From Acidimicrobiales bacterium (GTDB taxonomy: Bacteria; Actinomycetota; Acidimicrobiia; Acidimicrobiales; Iamiaceae): 32,519 nt of DNA. Below, one piece after another: positions 19,570 through 28,067 of the stretch (position 1 is its first letter; each line of letters starts with the position of its first letter). The notes beneath the pieces were generated by a model that saw only the letters and a program-made list of their open reading frames with translations, searched no databases and had not been told where the DNA came from. Location of the stretch: positions 1 to 32,519 of the forward strand of contig JAAYBP010000244.1 in the NCBI GenBank assembly GCA_012730075.1, given 5' to 3'. A program made the translations under genes and the position numbers.

Positions 19570-21164
19570 CCGGGCCGGTCCCGGAGGCGCCGGCGGAGGC
19601 CGCCCGTCGACGCACCTTCGCCATCATCAGCCACCCCGACGCCGGCAAGACCACGCTCACCGAGAAGTTCCTGCTCTACGGCGGGGCGCTGACCACCGGC
19701 GCGGGCGCGGTCAAGGCGCGAGAGGGACGCCGGGCGGTCACGTCGGACTGGATGGACATGGAGCGCGAGCGGGGGATCTCCATCACGAGCACGGTGCTCC
19801 AGTTCCCGTACCGGGACGCGGTCGTCAACCTGCTCGACACCCCCGGCCACCGGGACTTCTCCGAGGACACCTACCGGGTGCTGGCCGTCGCCGACGCGGC
19901 CGTGATGGTGCTCGACGCGGCGAAGGGCATCGAGCCCCAGACGCTGAAGCTGTTCGAGGTGTGCCGCGAGCGGGAGCTGCCGCTCGTCACGTTCATCAAC
20001 AAGTGGGACCGGCCCGGCCGCGATCCCCTGGAGGTGATCGACGAGGTCGAGGCGCGCATCGGCGTCGTCCCGACGCCGGTCACCTGGCCGGTCGGCATCG
20101 CGGGCGACTTCCGGGGCGTGGTCGACCGGCGGTCGGGTGACTACGTCCGGTTCACCCGTGTCGCCCGCGGCGCCACCGAGGCCCCAGAGGAGGTGCTCGA
20201 CGCCGACGCGGCCGCCGCCACCGAGGGCGACGCGTGGGCCACCGCGGCCGACGAGCTGGCGCTGCTCGGGGAGGTCGGCGCCGACCACGACCAGGAGCTG
20301 TTCCTCGCGGGGGAGACGTCGCCGACGTTCTTCGGCTCGGCGCTAACCAACTTCGGCGTCCGGCTGCTGCTCGACGCGGTCGTCGACCTCGCCCCGGCGC
20401 CGACCGCCCGGCTCGACGAGGCCGACAAGCCGCGGCCGCTCGACGCCCCGTTCTCGGGCTTCGTGTTCAAGGTGCAGGCCAACATGGACAAGGCGCACCG
20501 CGACCGCATCGCGTACCTAAGGGTGTGCTCGGGTCGCTTCGAACGGGGGATGGTCGTCACCCACGCCCGCACCCACAAGCCGTTCGCGACCAAGTACGCC
20601 CACTCGGTCTTCGGTCAGGAACGCGAGACGGTCGAGGTCGCCTGGCCGGGCGACGTCGTCGGCCTCGTCAACGCGAACGACGTGCGGGTGGGCGACACGC
20701 TGTACGTCGACGAGCGGGTCGAGTTCGCGACGATCCCGAGCTTCGCCCCCGAGCAGTTCGCGGTGGTGCGGGTGCGGGACACGGCCAAGGCGAAGCAGTT
20801 CCGTCGGGGCGTCACCCAGCTCGACGAGGAGGGCGTGGTGCAGGTGCTGCGCGACCTCGACCTCGGCGACCAGGCGCCGGTGCTGGCCGCGGTCGGGCCG
20901 ATGCAGTTCGAGGTGGCGGTGCACCGGCTGGAGACCGAGTTCGGGGCGCCGGTCGAGCTGTCGCCGACCGCCTACACCGTCGCCCGAGTCACCGACGTCG
21001 ACAGCACCCCGACGCTGCGGAGCATGAAGGGTGTCACGGTGCTCGAACGGGCCGACGGCACCCGGCTCGCCCTGTTCGAGAGCCGCTTCTGGCTCGATCG
21101 GGTGGCCGCCGAGCAGCCCGAGCTCCGCCTCGAACCGCTCGTCGGCAACGAGCTGGCGGGCTGA
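19566..21164 (+). CDS. prfC: Peptide chain release factor 3 (RF3)
   Basis: RRTFAIISHPDAGKTTLTEKFLLYGGALTTGAGAVKAR, SDWMDMERERGISITSTVLQFPY, LLDTPGHRDFSEDTYRVL; GTG start overlapping the fur-like stop. Confidence 0.95.
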   Translation: MTGPVPEAPAEAARRRTFAIISHPDAGKTTLTEKFLLYGGALTTGAGAVKAREGRRAVTSDWMDMERERGISITSTVLQFPYRDAVVNLLDTPGHRDFSEDTYRVLAVADAAVMVLDAAKGIEPQTLKLFEVCRERELPLVTFINKWDRPGRDPLEVIDEVEARIGVVPTPVTWPVGIAGDFRGVVDRRSGDYVRFTRVARGATEAPEEVLDADAAAATEGDAWATAADELALLGEVGADHDQELFLAGETSPTFFGSALTNFGVRLLLDAVVDLAPAPTARLDEADKPRPLDAPFSGFVFKVQANMDKAHRDRIAYLRVCSGRFERGMVVTHARTHKPFATKYAHSVFGQERETVEVAWPGDVVGLVNANDVRVGDTLYVDERVEFATIPSFAPEQFAVVRVRDTAKAKQFRRGVTQLDEEGVVQVLRDLDLGDQAPVLAAVGPMQFEVAVHRLETEFGAPVELSPTAYTVARVTDVDSTPTLRSMKGVTVLERADGTRLALFESRFWLDRVAAEQPELRLEPLVGNELAG

Positions 21165-21176
21165 GCCGATCAGCGG

Positions 21177-21677
21177 CTAGCGGTCGTCGGCCTCGACGGC
21201 GTCGAGCCGGCCCTCCAGGCGTTCGAGGGCGCCGGTGACGCGGTCGACCGCCTCGCGGAGGTCGGACGCGGTGACGACGTCGCGGAGGGCGATGCGCACC
21301 GACGCCAGCTCGCGGGCGAGGTACTCGGTGTCGGCCTGGGTGCGGGCGTTCACCTCGCGGTCGCGCTCGGCCTGGTGCCGGTCCCGTTCGTCCTGACGGT
21401 TCTGGGCCAGCAGGATCAGCGGCGCCGCGTAGGCCGCCTGGGTGGAGAAGGCCAGGTTGAGGAGGATGAACGGGTACGGGTCCCAGCGCAGTGCGACGAC
21501 GCCGATGTTGATGACGATCCAGACGATGACCACGACCGTCTGGCCGGCGAGGAAGCGGCCGGTGCCGAGGAAGCGGGCGATCGACTCGGAGAACCGTCCG
21601 AACGCCTCGGGGTCGTAGAAGCCGCTCCACTCCAGCCCCCGGCGGGGGCGGGACAGATCGGTGCGCCGGCGGGCCAC
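21177..21677 (-). CDS. DUF1003 membrane protein
   Basis: SIARFLGTGRFLAGQTVVVIVWIVINIGVVALRWDPYPFILLNLAFSTQAAYAAPLILLAQNRQDERDRHQAERD. Confidence 0.93.
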   Translation of the reverse strand: MARRRTDLSRPRRGLEWSGFYDPEAFGRFSESIARFLGTGRFLAGQTVVVIVWIVINIGVVALRWDPYPFILLNLAFSTQAAYAAPLILLAQNRQDERDRHQAERDREVNARTQADTEYLARELASVRIALRDVVTASDLREAVDRVTGALERLEGRLDAVEADDR

Positions 21678-21678
21678 G

Positions 21679-22893
21679 TCAGGTCACCGGGTCGGCGCGA
21701 CGCCGGTGGCGCCGCCAGTCGTCGGGCAGCACGTGGTCGAGCACGTCGTCGACCGTCACCGCGCCGACCAGGCGGCGGGCCGGGTCGCACACCGGAACGG
21801 CGAGGGAGTCGTAGGTGGCGAGCCGCTCGGCGACCTCGCGCAGCGGCATGTCGGGGTGGACGGGCTCGGGGTCGAGGAAGGCGCACTCGTCGAGCCGGGT
21901 GCCGGGCTGCTCGCGGAGCAGCCGCTGGAACGGCACGCTGCCGATGAAGCGGCCGGTCGGCGTCGAGGTGGGCGGCTCGACGACGAAGACCTGGGCCGCC
22001 AGCTCGGCGGGCAGCTCGGGTACCCGTACGGTGGCGAGCGCCTCGGCGACGGTGGTCGACCCGGTGAGGATCACCGGCTCGGGGGTCATCAGGCCTCCGG
22101 CGGTGTTCTCGCCGTAGGCGAGTAGGCGGCGCAGCGGCGTGGAGTCGGCCGGCTCCATCGCCTCGAGCAGCCGCTGGCGCTCGGCCTCGGGCAGCCAACC
22201 CAGGAGGTCGGCGGCGTCGTCGGGCTCCATCTCCTCGAGGACGTGGGCGGCGCGGGCGAGGTCGAGGCCCTGGATCATGCGGATCTGCTCGTCCTCGGGC
22301 AGCTCCTCGAGGACGTCGGCGAGCCGGTCGTCCTCCATCAGCTCCGCCAGGCGGCGCCGCTTCGCCGGGGGCAGGGACCGGATGCGCTCGGCCACGTCGG
22401 ACTGGTGCATCTCGCGCAGCTCGGCGACCTCGGCGTACTCGGGACCGACGTCGAAGTGGGCGGCGACGTCGCCCCACTCGACGACCCGGGTACGGCGGCG
22501 ACGCAACGGACTCCGCCCACCGAGCGCCACCGCGACCACGAACCAGTCGCCGGTGCGGGGGGACTCCTCGATCGCGGTGTCGATCACGTAGTCGTCGCCC
22601 ACGCGCGTACCGACGACGTCGGCCACCGCGAGCTTCTCGCCCTCGCGCTGCTGGAACGGGTGGACGTCGATCGTCCCCGATCGCAGGCGCACCCCGGTGG
22701 TGTCGATCGTGGCGACCCGCGCCTCGTTCACGAAGATCCGGCGCCGGTCGACCGAGGCCACGAAGCCGAGCACCCGCGCCGGGGCGGAACCCGACGGGAC
22801 GGTCACGACGTCGTCGACGCGCCCGATGCCGTGGCCGCCCGAGTCGAGCAGCGGTAGCCGCACCAGTCGGGACACGAAGATGGGGCCGGGCAC
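21679..22893 (-). CDS. MgtE N-terminal domain plus CBS pair protein with PRC-barrel-like N-terminus; no TM transport domain
   Basis: LREMHQSDVAERIRSLPPAKRRRLAELMEDDRLADVLEELPEDEQIRMIQGLDLARAAHVLEEMEPDDAADLLGWLP; CBS: VPVCDPARRLVGAVTVDDVLDHVLPDD. Confidence 0.88.
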   Translation of the reverse strand: MPGPIFVSRLVRLPLLDSGGHGIGRVDDVVTVPSGSAPARVLGFVASVDRRRIFVNEARVATIDTTGVRLRSGTIDVHPFQQREGEKLAVADVVGTRVGDDYVIDTAIEESPRTGDWFVVAVALGGRSPLRRRRTRVVEWGDVAAHFDVGPEYAEVAELREMHQSDVAERIRSLPPAKRRRLAELMEDDRLADVLEELPEDEQIRMIQGLDLARAAHVLEEMEPDDAADLLGWLPEAERQRLLEAMEPADSTPLRRLLAYGENTAGGLMTPEPVILTGSTTVAEALATVRVPELPAELAAQVFVVEPPTSTPTGRFIGSVPFQRLLREQPGTRLDECAFLDPEPVHPDMPLREVAERLATYDSLAVPVCDPARRLVGAVTVDDVLDHVLPDDWRRHRRRADPVT

Positions 22894-22966
22894 GCGGTCA
22901 CGCTACCGCCCGGTCCGCGCCCGCCCGGGGCTCGTCGGGGGAGGGCCGCCGGCGGCGTCCGGGGCG

Positions 22967-25900
22967 TCAGGGCCGGTTGACGTCGTCGTCGACGGCGCTG
23001 CCGGACCCGCCGGCCGCGTCGTCGTCGGGCAGCTCGAAGCCGCCGCCGGCGAGGTTGTTCTCGAGCATCTCGGTGAAGACCTCGGAGGTGACCGGCGGCG
23101 AGAACCAGAAGCCCTGCCCGAGGTCGCAGCCCATCCGGCGCAGCACGTTGATCTGCTCCTGGGTCTCGATGCCCTCGGCGACGGTGTGCACGCCAAGGCG
23201 ACGCGACAGGGCGACGATGGCCTCCAGCACCGGCGTGGCCTCCCCGCCGACGATGCCGGCGACGAAGCTGCGGTCGACCTTGAGCACGTCGACGGGCAGG
23301 TCGTCGACGTAGCGGAGCGACGAGTAGCCCACACCGAAGTCGTCGAGCGCGATCTGCACGCCGAGCGCCTTGAGGGCGGTGAGGCGGCTGCGGTCGGTCT
23401 CCATGTGGTCGATGACGACCGTCTCGGTGATCTCGAGGGTGAGGGTGGAGGGGTCGAGCGCGAACTGGTCGACGACGCCGCGCACCGAGTCGATGATCGA
23501 CGCCTGCTCGAGCTGGCGCACCGACAGGTTCACGCTCATCGACAGGGCGGCGTCGCCGGGGAGGCTGAGCTGCCAGGTGCGGAGCTGCTGGCACGCCTCC
23601 TCCAGCACCCACTGGCCGAGCTGCACGATGAGCCCGGTCTCCTCGGCGATGCTGATGAAGGCGTCGGGCGAGAGGCGTCCCCGGCGGGGGTGGTCCCAGC
23701 GGACGAGCGCCTCGGCGCCGGTGATGCGGCCGGTCTCGAGGGCCACGACCGGCTGGTAGACGAGGGCGAGCTGGCCGGAGGTGATGGCGCGGGCGAGGTC
23801 GGCCTTGAGCTCGAGGCGTTCGAACGCGGTGACGTGCATCGCCTCCTCGAACAGCTCGACTCGGTCCTTGCCCCGCTCCTTGGCCAGGTACATCGCCATG
23901 TCGGCGTTGCGCAGGACGACCTCGGGCGTCGTGCCCTGGTCGCCGACCGCGGCGATGCCGATCGACGCGGTGACGACGATCTCCCAGCCGTTGATGTCGA
24001 ACGGCGAGCGCAGCTCGTGGAGGAGGCGGAGCGCCACGCCGACCGGGCCGAGGTCGTCCTCGGTGGGCCGGACCAGCACCGCGAACTCGTCGCCGCCGAG
24101 GCGGGCGGGCGTGGCCTCCGGCGGGAGGCTGGCGGTGAGCCGCTGGGCGACCGCGACCAGCAGCTCGTCACCGACGGCGTGCCCGAGGCTGTCGTTGACG
24201 GTCTTGAAGTCGTCGAGGTCGATGAAGAGCACGCAGGCCGAGCCGCCGTCGGCGACGGCGGTCTCCTCGACGAGCCGGGCGAAGTGGCTGCGGTTGGGGA
24301 GGCCGGTGAGCGAGTCGTGGTCGGCCTGGTGGCGGAGGGACGATTCGAGCTGCTTGCGCAGGGTGACGTCGCGGGCGTTGAGCACGACGCCCTGCACCGC
24401 GGGGTCGTGGCGGAGGTCGGTGACCGTGACGTCGAGGATGCGCGACGAGCCGTCCATGGCGATCGCGCGCAGCTCGAGGCTCTCGTCGATCAGGTCGCCC
24501 GCGGCGACGCGCAGGGCGCCGGTGAGGATCCGCTCGACCGACTGGCGCTCGTCGGAGGCGATCACCGCGGTCGCCGGCGTGTCGAGGAGCTGCTCGGGGC
24601 GGTAGCCGAGCAGGCGGGTGATCGCGGGCGACACGTAGGTGAACCGCCCCCAGTCGTCGATGACGGCGACGACGTCGGACACGTTCTGCACCAGGGCGCG
24701 GAACCGGGCCTCGCTGCGGTACAGGCGGACCTCGGCGTCCTTGCGGTCGGTGACCTCGCGGCAGTTGAGGATGACGCCCTCGAGCTCGGGGTCGTCGGTG
24801 AGGTCGCGGGCGACCGCCTCGAACCAGCGGTGGTGGCCGTCGGCGTGGCGCAACCGGACCTCGATGGGCGGGGTGAACGTGCTCGCCGCGGACCGCTCGA
24901 TCAGGCCGTCGAGCAGTTCGAGGTCGTCGTCGGTGAGGTCGGCCAGCGGGCGGCCGATCAGGTCGAACGCGGTCCGCCCCAGCAGGCGCCGGACGGCGGG
25001 GGTGATGAAGGAGATCGTGCCGTCGGGGGCGACCACGAGGATCAGGTCCGACGAGTTCTCGATCATCACGCGGAAGCGCCGCTCGGTGCGCGTGCGCTGG
25101 AGCGTCTCGGCGAGCTGGGCGCTGTCGACCGCGAGGGCGAGGTTGGTCTCGAGCGTGCTCAGGGCCCGGCGGACCGGCTGGGGGAGGGCGGTCTCGGACT
25201 CGACCTGGATCGCCAGATCCGGCTCGTCGGGGCGGCCGAGCTTCACCCGGGCGACGCGGGTGTCGCGGATCGCCGGTGCCGGCTCGCCTTCGTCCTCCGC
25301 GCCACCGGCGACCCGGATCGCCGCGCCGGTGCGGTCGACCAGGAGGCCGACCGCGTCGTAGGCGGCGGCCTCCAACGAGGGGCGGTCGGCGGCGAGCAGG
25401 AGGCGGTCCGACGCCTGCCGGAGCGTGTGCTCGAGGCGGGCCGCCTCGGATCCCGCCCGGATCATCAGGGTGAGGCGGGCGAGCACCAGACCGGTGACGA
25501 CGGCGGCACCCAACGCCATGACGATCAGGTCGTCGCGTCGTCCGGTGCGGGCGATGACGATCAGGGTCGCGGGAGCGACGAGCAGCGCGGCCGAGAGGAT
25601 CGCGAAGCGGGCGGTGCCGACCTCGGCGGGCGGGTCGGGGTCGCGGTCGAGCAGCAGCGGCAGGCTCGGGTGGAGGAGGGCGGCGCCCATGCACGCGTAC
25701 ACGATCGGCGACAGGATGATCGAGGCGTCGGGTGCGACGCGGGCGGTCAGGTCGGCGGCGACGAAGGCGAGGATCCCGGCGCCCAGGAGGTACCACGCCG
25801 GGGCCTTGGCACCGGGCCCGATGGCGAGGCGCGCCCCGACCACCATCACCGCCGCGCTCAACAGGATGAAGACCCCGCTCGTGATGGTGGCGAGGACCGA

Positions 25901-26416
25901 CTCGGGGTTCGCCTCGAGGGCGGGGGACACGGCGGGCAGCCACAGCGCCAGGCCGAGGGCGACGGCGATGATCGCGCCGTCGATCAGTCCCTCGTGGTCG
26001 GGCTGGTCGTTGCGGGCGCGCCGGAGCCGCTCGATGCCGCCGATGAGCACGACGTAGGCGGCCCCGTAGAAGAACTCGCCGATCCCGGGGTAGGGGGGTT
26101 CCTCGCCGGTGGTCAGCTCGTAGAGGACCGATGCGGTGGCGCCGAGCAGGCCCAGGGGGGCGGCGGCGATGATCTGGCGGACCGGACGGATGGCGGTGCC
26201 CCGGTTGTGCGCGAGGAACACCACGCAGCACCCGATGACCACGACCCCGGTGATGACGGCGAGCGGGGCCCGGACGGTGGGGACCAGTGCGCCGACGACG
26301 GTCGCCGCCAGGCCGGCCCCGAGGACGACCTTCCAGCCGGCGCGCCCGGTGAGCCCGCCGTCCTCGTCCTCGGACTCGCCTCCCCAGCCCCTCACCCTGC
26401 TCACCGTCCTACTCAT
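22967..26416 (-). CDS. Multi-TM, PAS-PAS-GGDEF-EAL c-di-GMP turnover protein (true start possibly GTG 26404)
   Basis: N-terminal hydrophobic helices, PAS (FRVMIENSSDLILVV...; FRALVQNVSDVVAVI...), LGGDEFAVLV, EALVRW, DDFGVGYSSLRYV, LKVDRSFV, EGIETQEQ. Confidence 0.96.
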   Translation of the reverse strand: MSRTVSRVRGWGGESEDEDGGLTGRAGWKVVLGAGLAATVVGALVPTVRAPLAVITGVVVIGCCVVFLAHNRGTAIRPVRQIIAAAPLGLLGATASVLYELTTGEEPPYPGIGEFFYGAAYVVLIGGIERLRRARNDQPDHEGLIDGAIIAVALGLALWLPAVSPALEANPESVLATITSGVFILLSAAVMVVGARLAIGPGAKAPAWYLLGAGILAFVAADLTARVAPDASIILSPIVYACMGAALLHPSLPLLLDRDPDPPAEVGTARFAILSAALLVAPATLIVIARTGRRDDLIVMALGAAVVTGLVLARLTLMIRAGSEAARLEHTLRQASDRLLLAADRPSLEAAAYDAVGLLVDRTGAAIRVAGGAEDEGEPAPAIRDTRVARVKLGRPDEPDLAIQVESETALPQPVRRALSTLETNLALAVDSAQLAETLQRTRTERRFRVMIENSSDLILVVAPDGTISFITPAVRRLLGRTAFDLIGRPLADLTDDDLELLDGLIERSAASTFTPPIEVRLRHADGHHRWFEAVARDLTDDPELEGVILNCREVTDRKDAEVRLYRSEARFRALVQNVSDVVAVIDDWGRFTYVSPAITRLLGYRPEQLLDTPATAVIASDERQSVERILTGALRVAAGDLIDESLELRAIAMDGSSRILDVTVTDLRHDPAVQGVVLNARDVTLRKQLESSLRHQADHDSLTGLPNRSHFARLVEETAVADGGSACVLFIDLDDFKTVNDSLGHAVGDELLVAVAQRLTASLPPEATPARLGGDEFAVLVRPTEDDLGPVGVALRLLHELRSPFDINGWEIVVTASIGIAAVGDQGTTPEVVLRNADMAMYLAKERGKDRVELFEEAMHVTAFERLELKADLARAITSGQLALVYQPVVALETGRITGAEALVRWDHPRRGRLSPDAFISIAEETGLIVQLGQWVLEEACQQLRTWQLSLPGDAALSMSVNLSVRQLEQASIIDSVRGVVDQFALDPSTLTLEITETVVIDHMETDRSRLTALKALGVQIALDDFGVGYSSLRYVDDLPVDVLKVDRSFVAGIVGGEATPVLEAIVALSRRLGVHTVAEGIETQEQINVLRRMGCDLGQGFWFSPPVTSEVFTEMLENNLAGGGFELPDDDAAGGSGSAVDDDVNRP

Positions 26417-26439
26417 CGGCTTCGAAACCTGGGCCTTGA
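26413..26439 (-). promoter_or_regulatory. FliA/WhiG-type promoter for the membrane GGDEF-EAL gene
   Basis: Minus strand TCAA (26439-26436) - 15 nt - GCCGATGA (26420-26413); 8 nt to in-frame GTG at 26404. Confidence 0.7.
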
Positions 26440-26472
26440 TGCTGTCGGACGATCCTTTGCGCCGCCGTATCG

Positions 26473-26490
26473 CCGACCCGGATGGGTCGG
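26473..26490 (-). terminator. Hairpin downstream of the pyruvoyl arginine decarboxylase gene
   Basis: Perfect 7-bp stem CCGACCC-GGAT-GGGTCGG starting 10 nt after the stop codon; no T-tract. Confidence 0.5.
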
Positions 26491-26500
26491 AAGACCTACA

Positions 26501-27058
26501 TCATGGCTCGCGCAGGTCGATCACGTCGCCCCGTCGCCACGGGTCGTGCTGGTAGCAGGCGACGGCGAGGGCGCAGACGGGCTCGTCCTCGCAGGTGATC
26601 CCGGTGATCGCGAGCTCGTGCGCACCCCAGTCGCGACCGCGCGCGGCGGCGATCGACTCGAGGCTGGATTCGAGGTCGCTGCGCACCTGGTGCTCGGAGT
26701 GACCGCTGTGCTCGACGAACAGCCCCTCGCTGGTGGCGGGGTCCTGGCACCAGGCGATGCCGGCCCAGGCCTCCTCGTGGGGACGCTCGACGCGGGCGTC
26801 GGCCATGACCACGTACAGGCGGTCGCCGAAGTCGCCCGGGCAGTCGGCGGCGCCGGGCGCCCGCTCGACCGTGGTGCCGGCGGGGATGATCGAGCTGAGG
26901 ATGAGCAGGTTCCGGTCGGCCACCCCCGCCGCCCGGAGGGCGGCGTCGAACGCGGCGAGCCGGGTGGGGCCGGTGCCGCGCCCGAGGCGCACGGAGATGC
27001 GGAGGGCTCCCGCGTCGGTGGCGGCCACCGTGCGGGTGTCGACGTGGAGCTCGCTCAT
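26501..27058 (-). CDS. Pyruvoyl-dependent arginine decarboxylase (PvlArgDC family)
   Basis: 185 aa; GTGPTRLAAFDAALRAAGVADRNLLILSSIIPAGTTVERAP (Ser-Ser self-cleavage context), VMADARVERPHEEAWAGIAW. Confidence 0.88.
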   Translation of the reverse strand: MSELHVDTRTVAATDAGALRISVRLGRGTGPTRLAAFDAALRAAGVADRNLLILSSIIPAGTTVERAPGAADCPGDFGDRLYVVMADARVERPHEEAWAGIAWCQDPATSEGLFVEHSGHSEHQVRSDLESSLESIAAARGRDWGAHELAITGITCEDEPVCALAVACYQHDPWRRGDVIDLREP

Positions 27059-27239
27059 CGGTTGGGTCTCCTCGGCGCGGTCCTCCCGCCCCGAACGGTA
27101 GGGGCCGGTCCGCCGCCGGTCGCGGATGGTGCGGGACTCGCCACGCAGGTGACGCGGCGCGACAGCCCGGCTACTCTCCGGGACCTGACTCGACCGGGTC
27201 ACTTGGGATGGGATCACCGGGAAGGGTTGGTGGATCGCG

Positions 27240-28067
27240 ATGACGATCACCATGAGCGGCGTCCACGAGTCCGTGGAGAAGGCGTGCTGGGCACCGTGGC
27301 TGCAGTTCTCGGTGGCCGAGATGGAGGCCTACGCGCGGGCCTTCCCGGAGGGCCAGATCACCTGCGTCGACGAGAACGACCGCCCCGTCGCGGCGCTGAC
27401 GACGGTACGGGTCGAGTGGGACGGCGATCCCGCCTCGCTCGGGACGTGGGACGGGATCGCCGGCCGGGTGCCGGTCACGGGCACCCCGGCCCGCGCCGAC
27501 GGCAACGCGATCGGGCTCCTGTCGGCCGCCGTCCACCCCGACCATCAGGGCGAGGGCCTGGCCGATCGCCTGCTGGACGGGATCCTGGCCGTCGGCGTCG
27601 AGGCGGGGGTCGATGTCCTGTTCAGCCCGTTCCGCCCGAGCGGCTTCGGTCGGTACAAGGACCGGACCGGCTCGGTCGACTTCGTCGACTACTGCGCGCA
27701 GCGCACGGCTGGAGGGCTGCCGCTCGACCCCTGGCTCCGCATCCTGCACCGGCGCGGGATGCGGTCGCTCAAGGTCGTCGAGGGCGCCATGGTCGTCGCC
27801 GTCACGCTGGACGAGCTCGACCACCACCGGCGCACGTGGCGGCGCGAATCGTGGCGCCGACTGACCGACCCGGCGGCGCTCGACCTCCTGCAGCGGCGCC
27901 ACGCGGCGCTGGGGGTGGTCGATCCCGGCGAGGTGTGGGAGTGCGGTGAGACCGGCTGGTGGTTGGTCGACCACCGACGGGGCCGGGCCGAGTACGTGGA
28001 ACCGAACCTCTGGGGGTGCATCCCGGTGTCGCCGGGCGCGCACGACCGGCTCCTGCCCCCGGCGTGA
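27240..28067 (+). CDS. GNAT-family N-acetyltransferase with C-terminal extension
   Basis: AIGLLSAAVHPDHQGEGLADRLLDGILAVGVEAGVDVLFSPFRPSGFGRYKD (motif A Q-x-x-G-x-A/G-like). Confidence 0.8.
   Translation: MTITMSGVHESVEKACWAPWLQFSVAEMEAYARAFPEGQITCVDENDRPVAALTTVRVEWDGDPASLGTWDGIAGRVPVTGTPARADGNAIGLLSAAVHPDHQGEGLADRLLDGILAVGVEAGVDVLFSPFRPSGFGRYKDRTGSVDFVDYCAQRTAGGLPLDPWLRILHRRGMRSLKVVEGAMVVAVTLDELDHHRRTWRRESWRRLTDPAALDLLQRRHAALGVVDPGEVWECGETGWWLVDHRRGRAEYVEPNLWGCIPVSPGAHDRLLPPA

Noticed and set aside
26473-26490. c-di-GMP riboswitch upstream of the GGDEF-EAL gene
   Set aside because: Only a simple 7-bp hairpin with no GEMM-like core; it sits just after the PvlArgDC stop and upstream of the inferred promoter, so terminator is the simpler reading.
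22697-27949. 1750-aa plus-strand ORF antisense to GGDEF-EAL and PvlArgDC genes
   Set aside because: GC-driven antisense ORF spanning several real genes; repetitive A/G/R/D-rich translation with no recognisable family.
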